From an uncultured Pelagibacteraceae bacterium (lineage in GTDB: Bacteria > Pseudomonadota > Alphaproteobacteria > Pelagibacterales > Pelagibacteraceae), in the NCBI GenBank assembly GCA_902517495.1, contig CABYCO010000009.1, positions 1-39,886 of the forward strand: a DNA stretch of 39,886 bases. The letters are read 5' to 3'. Made by a program: the position numbers and the translations under genes. The notes below the pieces were generated by a model. That model saw nothing but the letters and a program-made list of their open reading frames with translations. It ran no database searches and was not told the DNA's origin. This document shows positions 23,397-33,272 of the stretch, piece after piece (the stretch's first letter is position 1; each line of letters starts with the position of its first letter).

Positions 23397-23640
23397 TTAG
23401 TTGCTTCTTTTTAAATAACAACATTCCATTATTTTTTTTATGTTCATAAGATTCTTTGAAACTTTCCAACTGCCATCCTTGCATTCTCTTCTGAATATCT
23501 TCTAAATTTTGTTTTTTCCACTCATCTTTGGTATTCTGATCTTTCCAAATCTTCTTTTCATCATTGTCTCTTCCACAGCCATAACAATATCCAGTTACAG
23601 GATCCATTTTGCAAATGCTTATACAGGGTGAAACTATCAT
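23383..23640 (-). CDS. DUF1289 domain protein
   Basis: An 85-residue protein. The N-terminal SPCISICKMDPVTGYCYGCGRDNDE (split here as SPCISICKMD and TGYCYGCGRD) is the DUF1289 signature: four cysteines in a CxxxC...CxxC arrangement that probably binds a metal, followed by a Trp-containing helix. The C-terminal half is a charged helical region (KKQNLEDIQKRMQGW). Function unknown; such proteins are common and small in proteobacteria. The gene is divergent from tRNA-Leu across 81 bp and is translationally overlapped by the small membrane protein gene downstream. Confidence 0.87.
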   Translation of the reverse strand: MIVSPCISICKMDPVTGYCYGCGRDNDEKKIWKDQNTKDEWKKQNLEDIQKRMQGWQLESFKESYEHKKNNGMLLFKKKQLNDSN

Positions 23641-23679
23641 TTTTTTATATATTTATATCCTTTTACACTATTATTCTGA

Positions 23680-23708
23680 TTGGACAAATTAGATCAATAC
23701 TATATAAA
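23680..23708 (+). promoter_or_regulatory. Promoter for tRNA-Leu and tig
   Basis: TTGGAC (23680-23685), a 17-bp spacer and TATAAA (23703-23708), placing the transcription start about 7 bases before the tRNA. This is one of the best sigma-70-type matches in the window. No separate promoter fits between the tRNA and tig. Confidence 0.7.
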
Positions 23709-23721
23709 ACAGCATAAATTT

Positions 23722-23806
23722 GGGCGAGTGGCGGAATTGGTAGACGCGTTGGTCTTAGGAACCAATAGTGCAAGCTGTGAAGGTTCGAGTCCTTTCTCGC
23801 CTACCA
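23722..23806 (+). tRNA. tRNA-Leu (anticodon UAG)
   Basis: An 85-nt cloverleaf with an encoded CCA end. The acceptor stem GGGCGAG pairs with CTCGCCT (first pair G-U), the discriminator is A at 23803, and CCA is at 23804-23806. The anticodon stem-loop TTGGT-CTTAGGA-ACCAA gives anticodon TAG. The T arm contains GGTTCGAGTCC. The long variable arm (TAGTGCAAGCTGTG region) is typical of a class II leucine tRNA. Confidence 0.96.
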
Positions 23807-23816
23807 TTAATAGATT

Positions 23817-25274
23817 ATGAAAGTAACAATAGAAAATAAAAAAGGCTTAGAAAAAGATCTTAAAGTATTTATAGATAAAAAAACAATCTCAGGCTTTATG
23901 GATGAGAAATATGAAGAAATAAGAAAAGACGTTGTAATAAAAGGTTTCAGACCTGGCAAGGTACCTACCGAAATATTAAAAAGACAATTTGGTAAAGCTG
24001 TTTATGGTGAGGTAATTGATAAGTTGCTAAAAGATACGACAACAAAAGCTCTAGAAGAAAATAAAATCAAACCAGCTGGACAACCAAAAATAGATTTAAA
24101 GTCTTTTGGTGAAGGTAAAGATTTAGAATACATCATTTCAGTTACCGAACTGCCAGAGGTTTCTGCAAAAGGACTAAGCTCAATTAAAGTAGATGAGTAT
24201 GTTGTAAAAATTGATCCAAAAGAAACAGATAAAAGAATTAATGAAATTGCAAAAAATCAGAATAATTTCAAGGATGCAGAAACAAATTATAGCTCAAAAA
24301 TTAATGATCTTGTAATTTTTGATTATAAAGGAACTATTGACGGCAAAGAATTTAAGGGTAACGAGGGTAAAAATACCCAATTGGTTCTTGGAAAAGATTT
24401 ATTTATAAAAGGTTTTGATAAACAATTAGAAGGCGTTAAATCAGGTGACACAAAAAATGTACAAGTAAATCTGCCTGAAAATTTCCCTGAAAAAGAACTT
24501 ATTAATAAAATTGCTGTGTTTGAATGCAAGGTTACAGCAGTAAGAATTCCAGAAGAAGTAAAAATTAATGATGATTTTGCTAAAAATATGGGTGCAAAAG
24601 ATTTAGCAAATTTAAAAGAACTTATTTCAAAACAAATTAATGATGAATATAAAAATTCATTAGCCATGATTACAAAGAAAAGTATTCTTGAGCAAATAGA
24701 GAAAGAAAAATTAGACCAATTACCTGGTAATTTAATTGAACAGGAAGTCAAAATATTATCTCAGGGAATGAAGGAAGATGAAGTTAAAAAGAACCAAAAA
24801 TCATTAGAGGAACAAGCTAAAAAAAGAATTAAAACTGGATTAATCTTAAATGCTTTTGGTGAGGAAAATAAAATTAATGTGTCCCAGGAAGAAATTAATG
24901 TGGAAATACAAAAACAATTTAGAATGATGCCAGGTCAAGAGAAGATTGTTAAAGATTATTATGAACAAAATCCAGCAGCCATAGATAGTTTAAGAGGACA
25001 AATTTACGAAGAAAAAATAATTGAAGAAATTAAGAAAAAAGCAAAAACTACTAAAAAAGAAATCACCAAAGAAGAAGCTGAGAAAATTCTAAAACAAGAA
25101 AACGAAAACAACATTAAAGAGCAAGCTAAACTTTCTAAAAAAGAAGATGATGGAAAAAATAAGAAAAAAACAGATCCTAAAAAAAAAGAGGTAAAAGCAA
25201 AATCTAAAGAAACTAAAAAAACTAAAACTCCCGCATCAAAACCAAAAAAAGTAAAAAAGGTTAGCAAAAAGTAA
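23817..25274 (+). CDS. tig: Trigger factor, ribosome-associated chaperone with a long lysine-rich tail
   Basis: A 485-residue trigger factor. The ribosome-docking loop GFRPGKVP is at residues 43-50, the FKBP-type PPIase domain at about 150-240 ([36 protein letters not shown]), and the helical chaperone arms at about 250-425. From about residue 430 on, the protein runs into a very basic Lys/Glu/Thr-rich low-complexity tail that adds roughly 50 residues beyond the usual ~430. The start ATG lies only 10 bases after the CCA of tRNA-Leu and has no Shine-Dalgarno sequence, so the mRNA may be released by tRNA 3' processing. clpP, clpX and lon follow, the normal folding and degradation cluster. Confidence 0.96.
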   Translation: MKVTIENKKGLEKDLKVFIDKKTISGFMDEKYEEIRKDVVIKGFRPGKVPTEILKRQFGKAVYGEVIDKLLKDTTTKALEENKIKPAGQPKIDLKSFGEGKDLEYIISVTELPEVSAKGLSSIKVDEYVVKIDPKETDKRINEIAKNQNNFKDAETNYSSKINDLVIFDYKGTIDGKEFKGNEGKNTQLVLGKDLFIKGFDKQLEGVKSGDTKNVQVNLPENFPEKELINKIAVFECKVTAVRIPEEVKINDDFAKNMGAKDLANLKELISKQINDEYKNSLAMITKKSILEQIEKEKLDQLPGNLIEQEVKILSQGMKEDEVKKNQKSLEEQAKKRIKTGLILNAFGEENKINVSQEEINVEIQKQFRMMPGQEKIVKDYYEQNPAAIDSLRGQIYEEKIIEEIKKKAKTTKKEITKEEAEKILKQENENNIKEQAKLSKKEDDGKNKKKTDPKKKEVKAKSKETKKTKTPASKPKKVKKVSKK

Positions 25275-25291
25275 TCACAAGTTGTATAAGA

Positions 25292-25308
25292 ATAATCGAA
25301 TCGATTAT
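25292..25308. promoter_or_regulatory. 17-bp perfect palindrome covering the clpP start codon
   Basis: ATAATCGA-A-TCGATTAT; the last two bases are the A and T of the clpP ATG (25307-25309). In RNA it can fold into a 7-bp hairpin with an AAU loop that hides the start region. No Shine-Dalgarno is visible. It could be a DNA operator or a translational control hairpin. Confidence 0.5.
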
Positions 25309-25918
25309 GTCTATTAAAATTCCAGAACAATTAAACACCCTTATCCCTATGGTTGTTGAACAATCTAGTAGAGGAGAAAGAGCATATGACATTTATTCAA
25401 GACTGCTTAAAGAGAGAATTGTATTTGTAGTTGGTCCTATAAATGACGCAGTTGCATCATTAGTTACTGCGCAATTATTATTTTTAGAATCAGAAGATCC
25501 TAAAAAAGAAATCTCTTTATATATAAATAGTCCTGGTGGACTTGTAACAGCTGGACTAGGTATTTATGATACAATGCAATACATTAAACCAGAAATAAGT
25601 ACTTTGTGTATAGGTCAAGCAGCAAGCATGGGTTCATTTTTACTTGCAGCTGGAGCTAAAGGAAAAAGATTTTCATTGCCAAATTCAAGAATAATGGTTC
25701 ATCAACCTTCTGCTGGTTTTCAAGGACAGGCAACAGATATTGAAATTCATGCTAATGAAGTTTTATCTCTAAAGAAAAGATTAAATGAAATTTACTCAAA
25801 ACATACTGGAAAATCAGTTGATGAAATTAAATCAGCATTAGAAAGAGATAACTTTATGACTCCTGATAATGCAAAAAGTTTTGGTCTTATAGATAAAGTG
25901 GTAGAAAAAAGGGAATAG
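25307..25918 (+). CDS. clpP: ATP-dependent Clp protease proteolytic subunit
   Basis: A 203-residue serine protease that forms the two-ring ClpP barrel. The catalytic triad S107 (GQAASMGS), H132 (MVHQPSAG) and D181 (ERDNFM) is complete and keeps the spacing of E. coli ClpP, shifted uniformly by four residues. [11 protein letters not shown] and the RLLKERIVF strand are also conserved. It works with ClpX (next gene) to degrade tagged and misfolded proteins in the cytoplasm. It starts 32 bases after tig. A perfect palindrome overlaps its start codon. Confidence 0.98.
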   Translation: MSIKIPEQLNTLIPMVVEQSSRGERAYDIYSRLLKERIVFVVGPINDAVASLVTAQLLFLESEDPKKEISLYINSPGGLVTAGLGIYDTMQYIKPEISTLCIGQAASMGSFLLAAGAKGKRFSLPNSRIMVHQPSAGFQGQATDIEIHANEVLSLKKRLNEIYSKHTGKSVDEIKSALERDNFMTPDNAKSFGLIDKVVEKRE

Positions 25919-26006
25919 GTCACAATATATAGTTTTTCCACAACCTATACTTGATTACTTTGCATCATATGTATTAAAGTATAAAAATTGATTCGAATAA
26001 AAAATT

Positions 26007-27266
26007 ATGAGCAACAATAAAAATATTCTTTACTGTTCTTTTTGCGGCAAGAGCCAACACGAAGTTAGAAAATTAATTGCCGGTCCAACTGTGTTCATTT
26101 GTGACGAATGTGTAGAACTTTGTATGGATATTATAAAAGAAGAAAGCAAAGATAATTTTGTAAAACATCAAGATGGCTTACCTTTACCAAAAGAAATATG
26201 TAAAGTTCTTGATGATTATGTGATTGGACAATCTCACGCAAAAAAAGTTTTATCAGTTGCAGTTCATAATCATTACAAAAGACTGAATTACGAAAATAAA
26301 ACAAGCAAAACTGTTGAACTGTCAAAATCGAATATTATGCTGGTAGGACCAACAGGATGTGGAAAAACATTATTAGCCCAAACTCTTGCAAGAATACTTG
26401 ATGTACCTTTTACAATGGCTGATGCAACAACATTAACCGAAGCGGGTTACGTAGGTGAAGACGTAGAGAATATAATTCTAAAGTTATTACAGGCTGCAGA
26501 TTATAATGTAGAAAAAGCTCAAAGAGGAATTGTTTACATAGACGAAGTTGATAAAATTAGTAGAAAATCTGAAAACCCATCTATAACTAGGGATGTATCT
26601 GGAGAGGGTGTTCAACAAGCTTTATTAAAAATTATGGAGGGAACAGTTGCAAGCGTTCCCCCTCAAGGAGGAAGAAAACATCCTCAACAAGAATTTCTAC
26701 AAGTAGATACAACAAATATACTATTTATTTGTGGGGGCGCTTTTGCTGGTCTTGATAAAATAATATCTCAGAGAGACAAAGGGTCTTCTATTGGATTTGG
26801 AGCAGAAGTAAAAACTTTAGAAGATAAAAAAACTGGGGAATGGATGAAAAATCTGGAGCCTGAGGATTTATTAAGATATGGGTTGATCCCAGAATTTATT
26901 GGTAGACTGCCAATTACAGCTACACTGGAAGACTTAGATGAGAAATCTTTAGTAAAAATTTTACAAGAGCCGAAAAATTCTTTGATTAAACAGTATCAAG
27001 AATTATTTAGATTAGAGGGTGTAAAATTAACATTTAAAGACCAAGCTGTTAAAGATATTGCTAACAAAGCAATAAGTAAGAAAACTGGGGCTAGAGGATT
27101 GAGATCAATTTTAGAAAATTTATTACTTAAAACTATGTTTGACCTTCCTGGACAGGATAACATTGAAGAAGTTATTATTGATGGTGGAACAACTAAGGGT
27201 ATCTCTCAGCCAATTATAGTTCATACTAAGAACAAATCAAAAACAGAAAAGACTTCTGCGGCTTAA
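26007..27266 (+). CDS. clpX: ClpX ATPase, unfoldase subunit of ClpXP
   Basis: A 419-residue AAA+ protein. The N-terminal zinc-binding domain has C10, C13, C32 and C35 ([18 protein letters not shown]). Walker A is GPTGCGKT (about 114-121), Walker B is VYIDEVDKI, and the pore and sensor regions ([23 protein letters not shown]) are present. It recognises and unfolds substrates for ClpP. The 88-bp gap before it may hold its own promoter; a 7-bp inverted repeat TATACTT (25946-25952) / AAGTATA (25977-25983) lies in that gap. lon follows after 56 bp. Confidence 0.98.
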   Translation: MSNNKNILYCSFCGKSQHEVRKLIAGPTVFICDECVELCMDIIKEESKDNFVKHQDGLPLPKEICKVLDDYVIGQSHAKKVLSVAVHNHYKRLNYENKTSKTVELSKSNIMLVGPTGCGKTLLAQTLARILDVPFTMADATTLTEAGYVGEDVENIILKLLQAADYNVEKAQRGIVYIDEVDKISRKSENPSITRDVSGEGVQQALLKIMEGTVASVPPQGGRKHPQQEFLQVDTTNILFICGGAFAGLDKIISQRDKGSSIGFGAEVKTLEDKKTGEWMKNLEPEDLLRYGLIPEFIGRLPITATLEDLDEKSLVKILQEPKNSLIKQYQELFRLEGVKLTFKDQAVKDIANKAISKKTGARGLRSILENLLLKTMFDLPGQDNIEEVIIDGGTTKGISQPIIVHTKNKSKTEKTSAA

Positions 27267-27322
27267 TAAGAGTTAATAAACAAAAGTTTCCTATTGCATT
27301 ATAAAATATAATATCCATATTT

Positions 27323-29716
27323 ATGGGTATGGAAGTTAAATTAACACAGCCTTTATTACCATTAAGAGACATCGTTGTGTTTCCAAGCATGGTAATTCCA
27401 CTGTTTGTTGGAAGAGACAAATCTATCACTGCCTTAAACGAGGTGATGAAAAGTGACAAAAAAATAATATTAGTTACTCAGAAGAATTCTGAAGTTGATG
27501 ATCCAAAGAAAAATGATGTATTTTCTTATGGATGTGAAAGTAACATATTACAACTTTTGAAACTTCCAGACGGCACAGTTAAGGTTTTAGTTGAAGGAAT
27601 TAAAAGAGTAAAAATTATTGAATTCATGGATGATGAAAAATTTATTACTTGTACATATGAACATCAAAAAGATGTTTTAAACAAAGATGAAGATCTATTA
27701 CCTCTAGCCCTTACAGCTGTAAAAAGATTAGAAAAATTAACATCTGTAAATAAAAAAATTTCATCAGAAACTATTAGCAATATCAAACAATTAAAAGACC
27801 CATCTAAAATTGTAGACAATATTGTTTCAAATCTAAATGCATCGATATCTGAAAAGCAACAGATATTTGAAACATTGGATGTTAAGAAAAGATTAAATGC
27901 AGCGATTAAAATGATGGAAAGTGAAACAAGCATCATTGGTGTAGAAAAAAGAATTAGAGGAAGAGTTAAAACTCAAATGGAAAAAACTCAAAGAGAGTAT
28001 TATTTAAACGAACAACTAAAAGCAATCCAAAAAGAACTAGGTGAAATTGAAGATGGCAAGGATGAAACTACTAACTTAAAAAAATCAATTCAAAAAGCTA
28101 AAATGCCAAAAGAAGTTGAGAAGAAGTGCATGTCAGAGCTTAAGAAATTAAAAAATATGAGTCCTATGTCTGCAGAAGCAACAGTTGTTAGGAATTATTT
28201 AGATTGGATGATTGATCTTCCATGGTTTAAAAAAAATGACGTAGATATCGATTTAAATAAAGGTCTTAAAATTTTAGATGAAGATCATTTTGGTTTAGAA
28301 AAAGTAAAAGAGAGAATTATTGAGTTTCTAGCTGTTCAAAAAAGAATGGAAAAAATTAAAGGACCAATTTTATGTTTAGTTGGACCCCCAGGAGTTGGAA
28401 AAACATCACTTGGAAAATCTATAGCTAAAGCTACTAACAGACAGTTTATTAGAATGTCGTTAGGAGGTGTAAGAGATGAGGCTGAAATAAGAGGTCATAG
28501 AAGAACATACATTGGATCTTTACCAGGAAAAATAATTCAAATGATGAAGAAAGCTGGTACAAAAAATCCTTTATTTTTGTTAGATGAAGTAGATAAAATC
28601 GGAAACGACTATAGAGGAGATCCATCATCAGCTTTGCTAGAAGCATTAGACCCTGAGCAGAATACAGCTTTTAATGATCACTATTTAGAAGTTGATTATG
28701 ATTTGTCTGATGTAATGTTTGTAACAACAGCAAATACTTTAAATATTTTACCACCACTTCTTGATAGAATGGAAGTTATAAGAATTCCTGGGTATACAGA
28801 AGATGAGAAGATAAATATTGCAAATAAGTATCTGTTACCCAAACAAGTAAAAGAAAATGGAGTGAAAGAGGGTGAACTAAATTTAGAAGATGGGACAATA
28901 AAAGAGATAATTAGAAGTTATACAAGGGAGTCTGGTGTTAGAAATTTAGAAAGAGAAATTTCTAAAGTAACAAGAAAAGTTGTTAAGAAAGTAGTAAGTG
29001 GTGAAGTTGAAAAGGTTCAAGTAAACGATAAAAATATTCCAGACTTTTTAGGAATTAAAAAATTCAAATTTGGTGAAGTAGAAAATAAAGATAAAACTGG
29101 AATAGTAATAGGACTAGCGTGGACTGAGGTAGGAGGAGAAATTCTTAAAATCGAGACTGTTAATATGCCAGGCAAAGGTAGAATGCAAATAACAGGTAAA
29201 CTTGGTGATGTCATGCAAGAGTCAGTTAAAGCTGCAAAATCATATGTCAGATCAAAAAGTTTGGAATATGGTATAATTCCACCTTTCTTTGAAAAAAAAG
29301 ATTTTCATATCCATGTCCCTGAAGGAGCTACACCTAAAGACGGTCCATCAGCTGGTATAGCTATGGTTACATCCATAGTGTCATCAATTACAAATATTCC
29401 TGTGAATAGAGAGATTGCTATGACAGGTGAAGTAACAATTACAGGACAAGTTTTACAAATTGGTGGTTTAAAAGAAAAATTATTAGCTGCACACAGAGCA
29501 GGGGTTAAAAAAGTATTAATACCTAGAGAAAACGAAAAAGACTTAGCAGACATTCCAAAAAAGGTAAGAGAAGACATTAAAATCATTCCAGTAGAAACAG
29601 CAGATGAAGTGCTTAAAATTGCCCTTACAAAAGAGCTTAAACCTGTGGAATGGACTGAAGTTGATAAAATATCTGAGGGTAAAAAGGACGATAAATCTCA
29701 AGCTAGTATTCAGTAA
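27323..29716 (+). CDS. lon: ATP-dependent Lon protease
   Basis: A 797-residue Lon A protease of normal length. The N-terminal substrate-binding domain begins QPLLPLRDIVVFPSMVIPL, followed by a coiled helical region (GRVKTQMEKTQREYYLNEQ), the AAA+ module with Walker A GPPGVGKTS and Walker B FLLDEVDKIG, and the C-terminal serine protease domain with KDGPSAGIAM carrying the catalytic Ser, and the Lys further on near PVNREIAMTGE...KLLAAHRAG. It degrades misfolded and regulatory proteins. Two in-frame ATGs (27323 and 27329) are possible starts. A TATAAT at 27307-27312 would give a nearly leaderless mRNA, but no -35 box is visible. Confidence 0.98.
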   Translation: MGMEVKLTQPLLPLRDIVVFPSMVIPLFVGRDKSITALNEVMKSDKKIILVTQKNSEVDDPKKNDVFSYGCESNILQLLKLPDGTVKVLVEGIKRVKIIEFMDDEKFITCTYEHQKDVLNKDEDLLPLALTAVKRLEKLTSVNKKISSETISNIKQLKDPSKIVDNIVSNLNASISEKQQIFETLDVKKRLNAAIKMMESETSIIGVEKRIRGRVKTQMEKTQREYYLNEQLKAIQKELGEIEDGKDETTNLKKSIQKAKMPKEVEKKCMSELKKLKNMSPMSAEATVVRNYLDWMIDLPWFKKNDVDIDLNKGLKILDEDHFGLEKVKERIIEFLAVQKRMEKIKGPILCLVGPPGVGKTSLGKSIAKATNRQFIRMSLGGVRDEAEIRGHRRTYIGSLPGKIIQMMKKAGTKNPLFLLDEVDKIGNDYRGDPSSALLEALDPEQNTAFNDHYLEVDYDLSDVMFVTTANTLNILPPLLDRMEVIRIPGYTEDEKINIANKYLLPKQVKENGVKEGELNLEDGTIKEIIRSYTRESGVRNLEREISKVTRKVVKKVVSGEVEKVQVNDKNIPDFLGIKKFKFGEVENKDKTGIVIGLAWTEVGGEILKIETVNMPGKGRMQITGKLGDVMQESVKAAKSYVRSKSLEYGIIPPFFEKKDFHIHVPEGATPKDGPSAGIAMVTSIVSSITNIPVNREIAMTGEVTITGQVLQIGGLKEKLLAAHRAGVKKVLIPRENEKDLADIPKKVREDIKIIPVETADEVLKIALTKELKPVEWTEVDKISEGKKDDKSQASIQ

Positions 29717-29723
29717 TAAACAA

Positions 29724-29752
29724 TTTACTTTATTAATCTGTTGATGTAATAG
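29724..29752 (+). promoter_or_regulatory. Candidate promoter for the tRNA-Val/tRNA-Asp genes
   Basis: TTTACT (29724-29729), a 17-bp spacer and TAATAG (29747-29752), ending 12 bases before tRNA-Val. It is a moderate match, but spacing and position are right. Confidence 0.45.
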
Positions 29753-29764
29753 TACCAAGATTTT

Positions 29765-29840
29765 GGGTGGTTAGCTCAGTTGGTAGAGCATCTCGTTTAC
29801 ACCGAGGGGGTCAAAGGTTCGAGTCCTTTACTACCCACCA
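29765..29840 (+). tRNA. tRNA-Val (anticodon UAC)
   Basis: A 76-nt cloverleaf with encoded CCA. The acceptor GGGTGGT pairs with ACTACCC (one G-U pair), D arm TAGCTCAGTTGGTAGAGCA, anticodon stem-loop TCTCG-TTTACAC-CGAGG with anticodon TAC, and T arm with GGTTCGAGTCC. Confidence 0.97.
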
Positions 29841-29851
29841 TTTACACCTGT

Positions 29852-29928
29852 GGGGGTGTAGCTCAGTTGGTTAGAGCACCTGCCTGTCACGCAGGGGGCC
29901 GAGGGTTCGAGTCCCTTCACTCCCGCCA
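29852..29928 (+). tRNA. tRNA-Asp (anticodon GUC)
   Basis: A 77-nt cloverleaf with encoded CCA. The acceptor GGGGGTG pairs with CACTCCC (one G-U pair), discriminator G, anticodon stem-loop CCTGC-CTGTCAC-GCAGG with anticodon GTC, and T arm GGGTTCGAGTCCC. It is 11 bases after tRNA-Val and surely in the same transcript. Confidence 0.97.
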
Positions 29929-29956
29929 TAATTCGAGTAAAACTAGGCATAAAAAT

Positions 29957-29987
29957 GTGACATATCTTCACTTTTAGTTGATATAAT
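29957..29987 (+). promoter_or_regulatory. Extended -10 promoter of the nuo operon
   Basis: A perfect TATAAT (29982-29987) preceded by TG-A (29979-29981), an extended -10 element. A GTGACA (29957-29962) -35-like hexamer sits 19 bp upstream, a little far. The start would fall near 29994, so the nuoA leader is only about 14 bases, with an AGGA ribosome binding site at 29999-30002. Confidence 0.6.
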
Positions 29988-30007
29988 AGTTGTTACATAG
30001 GAATGAA

Positions 30008-30376
30008 ATGCTTGCGGAATTTTTAAAAGATTATCTACCAATAATATTATTTTTGATAATAGCTTTAGGCTTAAGTCTTGCTTTTGTAGCAATTAATTAT
30101 ATTGCTGCTCCAAGCAAACCTGATCCTGAGAAACTTTCAGCCTATGAATGTGGGTTTGAACCTTTCAATGACTCAAGGATGGAATTTGATGTCAGGTTTT
30201 ATTTGGTTGCAATATTATTTATAATTTTTGATCTAGAAATTGCATTTTTATTCCCATGGGCGATCTCACTGGGTGAAATTGGTTTATACGGTTTCTGCTC
30301 TATGATGTTATTTTTATTTATTTTAACTGTTGGATTTATTTACGAGTGGAAAAAAGGTGCTTTAGATTGGGAATAA
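30008..30376 (+). CDS. nuoA: NADH-quinone oxidoreductase subunit A
   Basis: A 122-residue membrane subunit of complex I with three helices (about 9-32, 62-85, 92-113). [25 protein letters not shown] is split by the conserved Cys-Gly-Phe-Glu loop, and [11 protein letters not shown] is the second hallmark. I start at ATG 30008 with AGGA five bases upstream; an earlier TTG at 29990 would place the start next to the predicted -10 box. First gene of the operon, with one base between it and nuoB. Confidence 0.97.
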   Translation: MLAEFLKDYLPIILFLIIALGLSLAFVAINYIAAPSKPDPEKLSAYECGFEPFNDSRMEFDVRFYLVAILFIIFDLEIAFLFPWAISLGEIGLYGFCSMMLFLFILTVGFIYEWKKGALDWE

Positions 30377-30377
30377 T

Positions 30378-30899
30378 ATGAATTTACAAGACAGAAAAAA
30401 AGATATTCCAGATGAGTTTAAACAGTTAGCTCAAGACTTTAGTGATAACGGTTTTATAACAACATCACTAGACAATCTTGTTAATTGGGCAAGAACTGGT
30501 TCATTGCATTGGATGACGTTCGGACTAGCTTGTTGTGCTGTTGAAATGATGCAAACATCTATGCCAAGATATGATCTTGAAAGATTTGGTGCAGCACCTA
30601 GAGCATCCCCACGTCAATCAGATGTCATGATAGTAGCAGGTACGCTAACAAATAAAATGGCTCCAGCATTAAGAAAAGTTTACGACCAGATGCCTGAACC
30701 TAGGTATGTAATATCTATGGGAAGTTGTGCAAATGGTGGAGGCTATTATCATTATTCATACTCTGTAGTGAGAGGATGCGATCGTGTGGTACCAGTTGAT
30801 GTATATGTCCCTGGATGCCCTCCCTCAGCTGAAGCTCTACTTTATGGAATTTTACAGTTACAGAAAAAAATTAGAAATAAAGGTTCTTTAGAAAGATAA
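30378..30899 (+). CDS. nuoB: NADH-quinone oxidoreductase subunit B
   Basis: A 173-residue peripheral-arm subunit that carries 4Fe-4S cluster N2, the last electron carrier before quinone. All four ligands are visible: C52 and C53 (LACCAVEMM), C117 (GSCANGG) and C147 ([13 protein letters not shown]). [19 protein letters not shown] is typical. It is followed after two bases by nuoC. Confidence 0.98.
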   Translation: MNLQDRKKDIPDEFKQLAQDFSDNGFITTSLDNLVNWARTGSLHWMTFGLACCAVEMMQTSMPRYDLERFGAAPRASPRQSDVMIVAGTLTNKMAPALRKVYDQMPEPRYVISMGSCANGGGYYHYSYSVVRGCDRVVPVDVYVPGCPPSAEALLYGILQLQKKIRNKGSLER

Positions 30900-30901
30900 T
30901 A

Positions 30902-31492
30902 ATGAAAAATCTTGAGGACTTGGAAAAGTTTATAAATTCTGAATTAACATCTAAAATAAATAATTCATTTATAAAGCATGAAACTATTTATATAAACATA
31001 GACCATGATGAATTAGTTGATGTTATTTCTTTCTTGAAGACAAATAAAGAGACTAAATTTAGGCAATTAATAGAAATTACAGCTGTAGATTACCCTGAAA
31101 ATGAAAATAGATTTAAGATGGTTTATTTATTATTAAGTCATGAATATAATCAAAGAATTATTATTGATTATTCAATAAAAGAAAATGACGTAATTTCCTC
31201 ATTAACCTCTATATTTCCCGCTGCAAATTGGATGGAAAGAGAAGTATTCGATATGTATGGGTTAAACTTTAAAAATCATCCTGACTTAAGAAGAATTTTA
31301 ACCGATTATGGCTTTGAGGGGCATCCTTTAAGAAAAGATTTTCCTCTTACTGGTCATAATGAGGTTCGTTATAGCGAAGAACAAAAAAAAGTGATCTATG
31401 AACCTGTAAAATTAGAACAAAATTACAGAAATTTTGATTATGAAAGTCCTTGGGAAGGAACCAAATACATTAAAGAAATTAAAAAAAGCTAA
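30902..31492 (+). CDS. nuoC: NADH-quinone oxidoreductase subunit C
   Basis: A 196-residue subunit corresponding to the 30-kDa protein. Conserved segments: [14 protein letters not shown], the signature [26 protein letters not shown] and [13 protein letters not shown]. NuoC and NuoD are separate proteins here, as in other alphaproteobacteria. The C-terminal Lys-rich end overlaps the nuoD ATG by one base (TAATG). Confidence 0.98.
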   Translation: MKNLEDLEKFINSELTSKINNSFIKHETIYINIDHDELVDVISFLKTNKETKFRQLIEITAVDYPENENRFKMVYLLLSHEYNQRIIIDYSIKENDVISSLTSIFPAANWMEREVFDMYGLNFKNHPDLRRILTDYGFEGHPLRKDFPLTGHNEVRYSEEQKKVIYEPVKLEQNYRNFDYESPWEGTKYIKEIKKS

Positions 31493-32667
31493 TGGCAAAA
31501 GAAAAAAAAACACTAAATTTAAATTTTGGACCACAACATCCAGCGGCACATGGAGTTTTAAGATTAATACTTCAATTAGATGGAGAAATTGTCGAAAAAG
31601 CTGATCCTCATATAGGGTTATTACATCGAGGAACTGAGAAGTTAATAGAAAATAAAACTTATATCCAAGCTGTTCCTTATTTTGATCGTCTTGATTATGT
31701 AGCGCCAATGAATCAAGAACATGCATTTGCTTTAGCTATAGAAAAAATACTAAAAATCAAAGTTCCTTCTAGAGCGAAATATATAAGAGTAATGTTCTGT
31801 GAAATAGGTCGAATATTAAGCCACATATTAAATGTAACTACTCAAGCAATGGATGTTGGGGCTTTAACACCAACATTGTGGGGATTTGAGGAACGAGAAA
31901 AACTAATGGGATTTTACGAAAGGGTATCTGGATCAAGGCTGCATGCCAATTATTTTAGAGCCGGTGGAGTGCACAAAGATCTTCCAGCTGGACTTGATAA
32001 TGATATTGCTGAATTTTGTGAAAAATTTCCGAAGATTATTGATGATTTAGAAACTTTACTTACCGATAACAGAATATTTAAACAGAGAAATGTAGATATA
32101 GGAATAGTATCAAAACAAGATGCGCTAGATTATTCTTTTTCTGGAGTAATGCTAAGAGGTTCTGGAGTAGCTTGGGATTTAAGAAGAAGCCAACCTTATG
32201 ATTGTTATGATGATTTAGAATTTAAAATTCCCGTTGGAAAAAACGGAGATTGTTATGATAGATATCTTTGCAGAATTGAAGAGATGAGAGAAAGCGTAAA
32301 AATTATAAAACAATGTTTACAAAATATTCCAAAAGGACCAATTAAAACAGAAGATGGAAAAATTTCTCCTCCACCTAAAAAAGAACTTAAACAATCGATG
32401 GAGGCATTAATCCATCATTTTAAGTTATTTACAGAGGGATATAGAGTTGAAAAAGATGAAATTTATACAGCAGTCGAGGCACCTAAAGGAGAATTTGGTG
32501 TCTATCTAATTTCAGATGGCTCAAGCAAACCATACAAATGCAAAATCAGAGCTCCTGGATTTACCCATCTTCAAGCTATGGATTATTTAATAAAAGGACA
32601 TATGCTTGCTGATGTTCCTGCAGTTTTAGGTTCAATGGACATTGTTTTTGGAGAGGTCGATAGATGA
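31492..32667 (+). CDS. nuoD: NADH-quinone oxidoreductase subunit D
   Basis: A 391-residue 49-kDa-type subunit that helps to form the quinone site. It shows [22 protein letters not shown] at the N-terminus, with [31 protein letters not shown] and the C-terminal end [12 protein letters not shown]. Length is usual for the alphaproteobacterial form. It overlaps nuoE by four bases. Confidence 0.98.
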   Translation: MAKEKKTLNLNFGPQHPAAHGVLRLILQLDGEIVEKADPHIGLLHRGTEKLIENKTYIQAVPYFDRLDYVAPMNQEHAFALAIEKILKIKVPSRAKYIRVMFCEIGRILSHILNVTTQAMDVGALTPTLWGFEEREKLMGFYERVSGSRLHANYFRAGGVHKDLPAGLDNDIAEFCEKFPKIIDDLETLLTDNRIFKQRNVDIGIVSKQDALDYSFSGVMLRGSGVAWDLRRSQPYDCYDDLEFKIPVGKNGDCYDRYLCRIEEMRESVKIIKQCLQNIPKGPIKTEDGKISPPPKKELKQSMEALIHHFKLFTEGYRVEKDEIYTAVEAPKGEFGVYLISDGSSKPYKCKIRAPGFTHLQAMDYLIKGHMLADVPAVLGSMDIVFGEVDR

Positions 32668-33272
32668 GTATAAAAAGAATTCACAAAGAACAACCTGAAA
32701 CTTTTAAATTTAATGATAAAAGCATGGAAGCTGCAAATAAAATAGTTTCTAATTATCCCGATGGAAAACAACAGAGTGCGGTTATGGCATTGCTGTATAT
32801 AGCTCAAAGGCAAAATGATAATTGGATACCACTACAAGCAATGAAATATATAGCTAAATTTTTAGACATGCCTTATATAAAAGTTTATGAAGTAGCGACT
32901 TTTTATTCAATGTATAATCTGTCACCAGTTGGTAAATATTTCTTTCAAGTATGTACTACAACACCCTGCATGCTTAGAGGTGCGTATGATTTAGTAAAAG
33001 TTTGTAAAAACAAAATATCTGAAAAAGAAAATGAATTATCTAAGGATGGAAAAATTTCATGGATGGAAGTTGAATGTTTAGGTGCATGTGTTAACGCTCC
33101 AATGATGCAAGTTAATGAAGATTATTATGAAGATTTGAATGATAAAAAACTTGAAGAAATAATTGAGACGATATACCAAAATAAAATTCCTAAACCGGGA
33201 TCTTATTCCGGGAGAATAAATGCAGAACCAGTTAATAATCGTAAAACTTTATTAGGTAACAAAAATGCTTAA
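32664..33272 (+). CDS. nuoE: NADH-quinone oxidoreductase subunit E
   Basis: A 202-residue 24-kDa-type subunit of the NADH dehydrogenase module. The 2Fe-2S cluster N1a ligands are visible in [11 protein letters not shown] and [34 protein letters not shown] is the conserved core. The short C-terminal extension with [14 protein letters not shown] is common in alphaproteobacteria. It overlaps nuoF by eight bases. Confidence 0.97.
   Translation: MSIKRIHKEQPETFKFNDKSMEAANKIVSNYPDGKQQSAVMALLYIAQRQNDNWIPLQAMKYIAKFLDMPYIKVYEVATFYSMYNLSPVGKYFFQVCTTTPCMLRGAYDLVKVCKNKISEKENELSKDGKISWMEVECLGACVNAPMMQVNEDYYEDLNDKKLEEIIETIYQNKIPKPGSYSGRINAEPVNNRKTLLGNKNA

Noticed and set aside
24323..24751. 142-codon minus-strand ORF
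   Set aside because: Antisense to trigger factor; Ser/Phe-rich composition is that of a complement of a Lys/Glu-rich gene.
27294..27322. Leaderless lon promoter
   Set aside because: TATAAT at 27307-27312 is exact but there is no -35 or extended -10, and such hexamers are frequent in AT-rich DNA.
29780..29977. 65-codon plus-strand ORF
   Set aside because: It reads through tRNA-Val and tRNA-Asp; the peptide (GVAQLVRAPACHAGGRGFES) is the familiar translation of tRNA sequence.
29990..30007. TTG start for nuoA, six residues upstream
   Set aside because: Too close to the predicted -10 box; ATG 30008 has a well-placed AGGA and gives the normal N-terminus.
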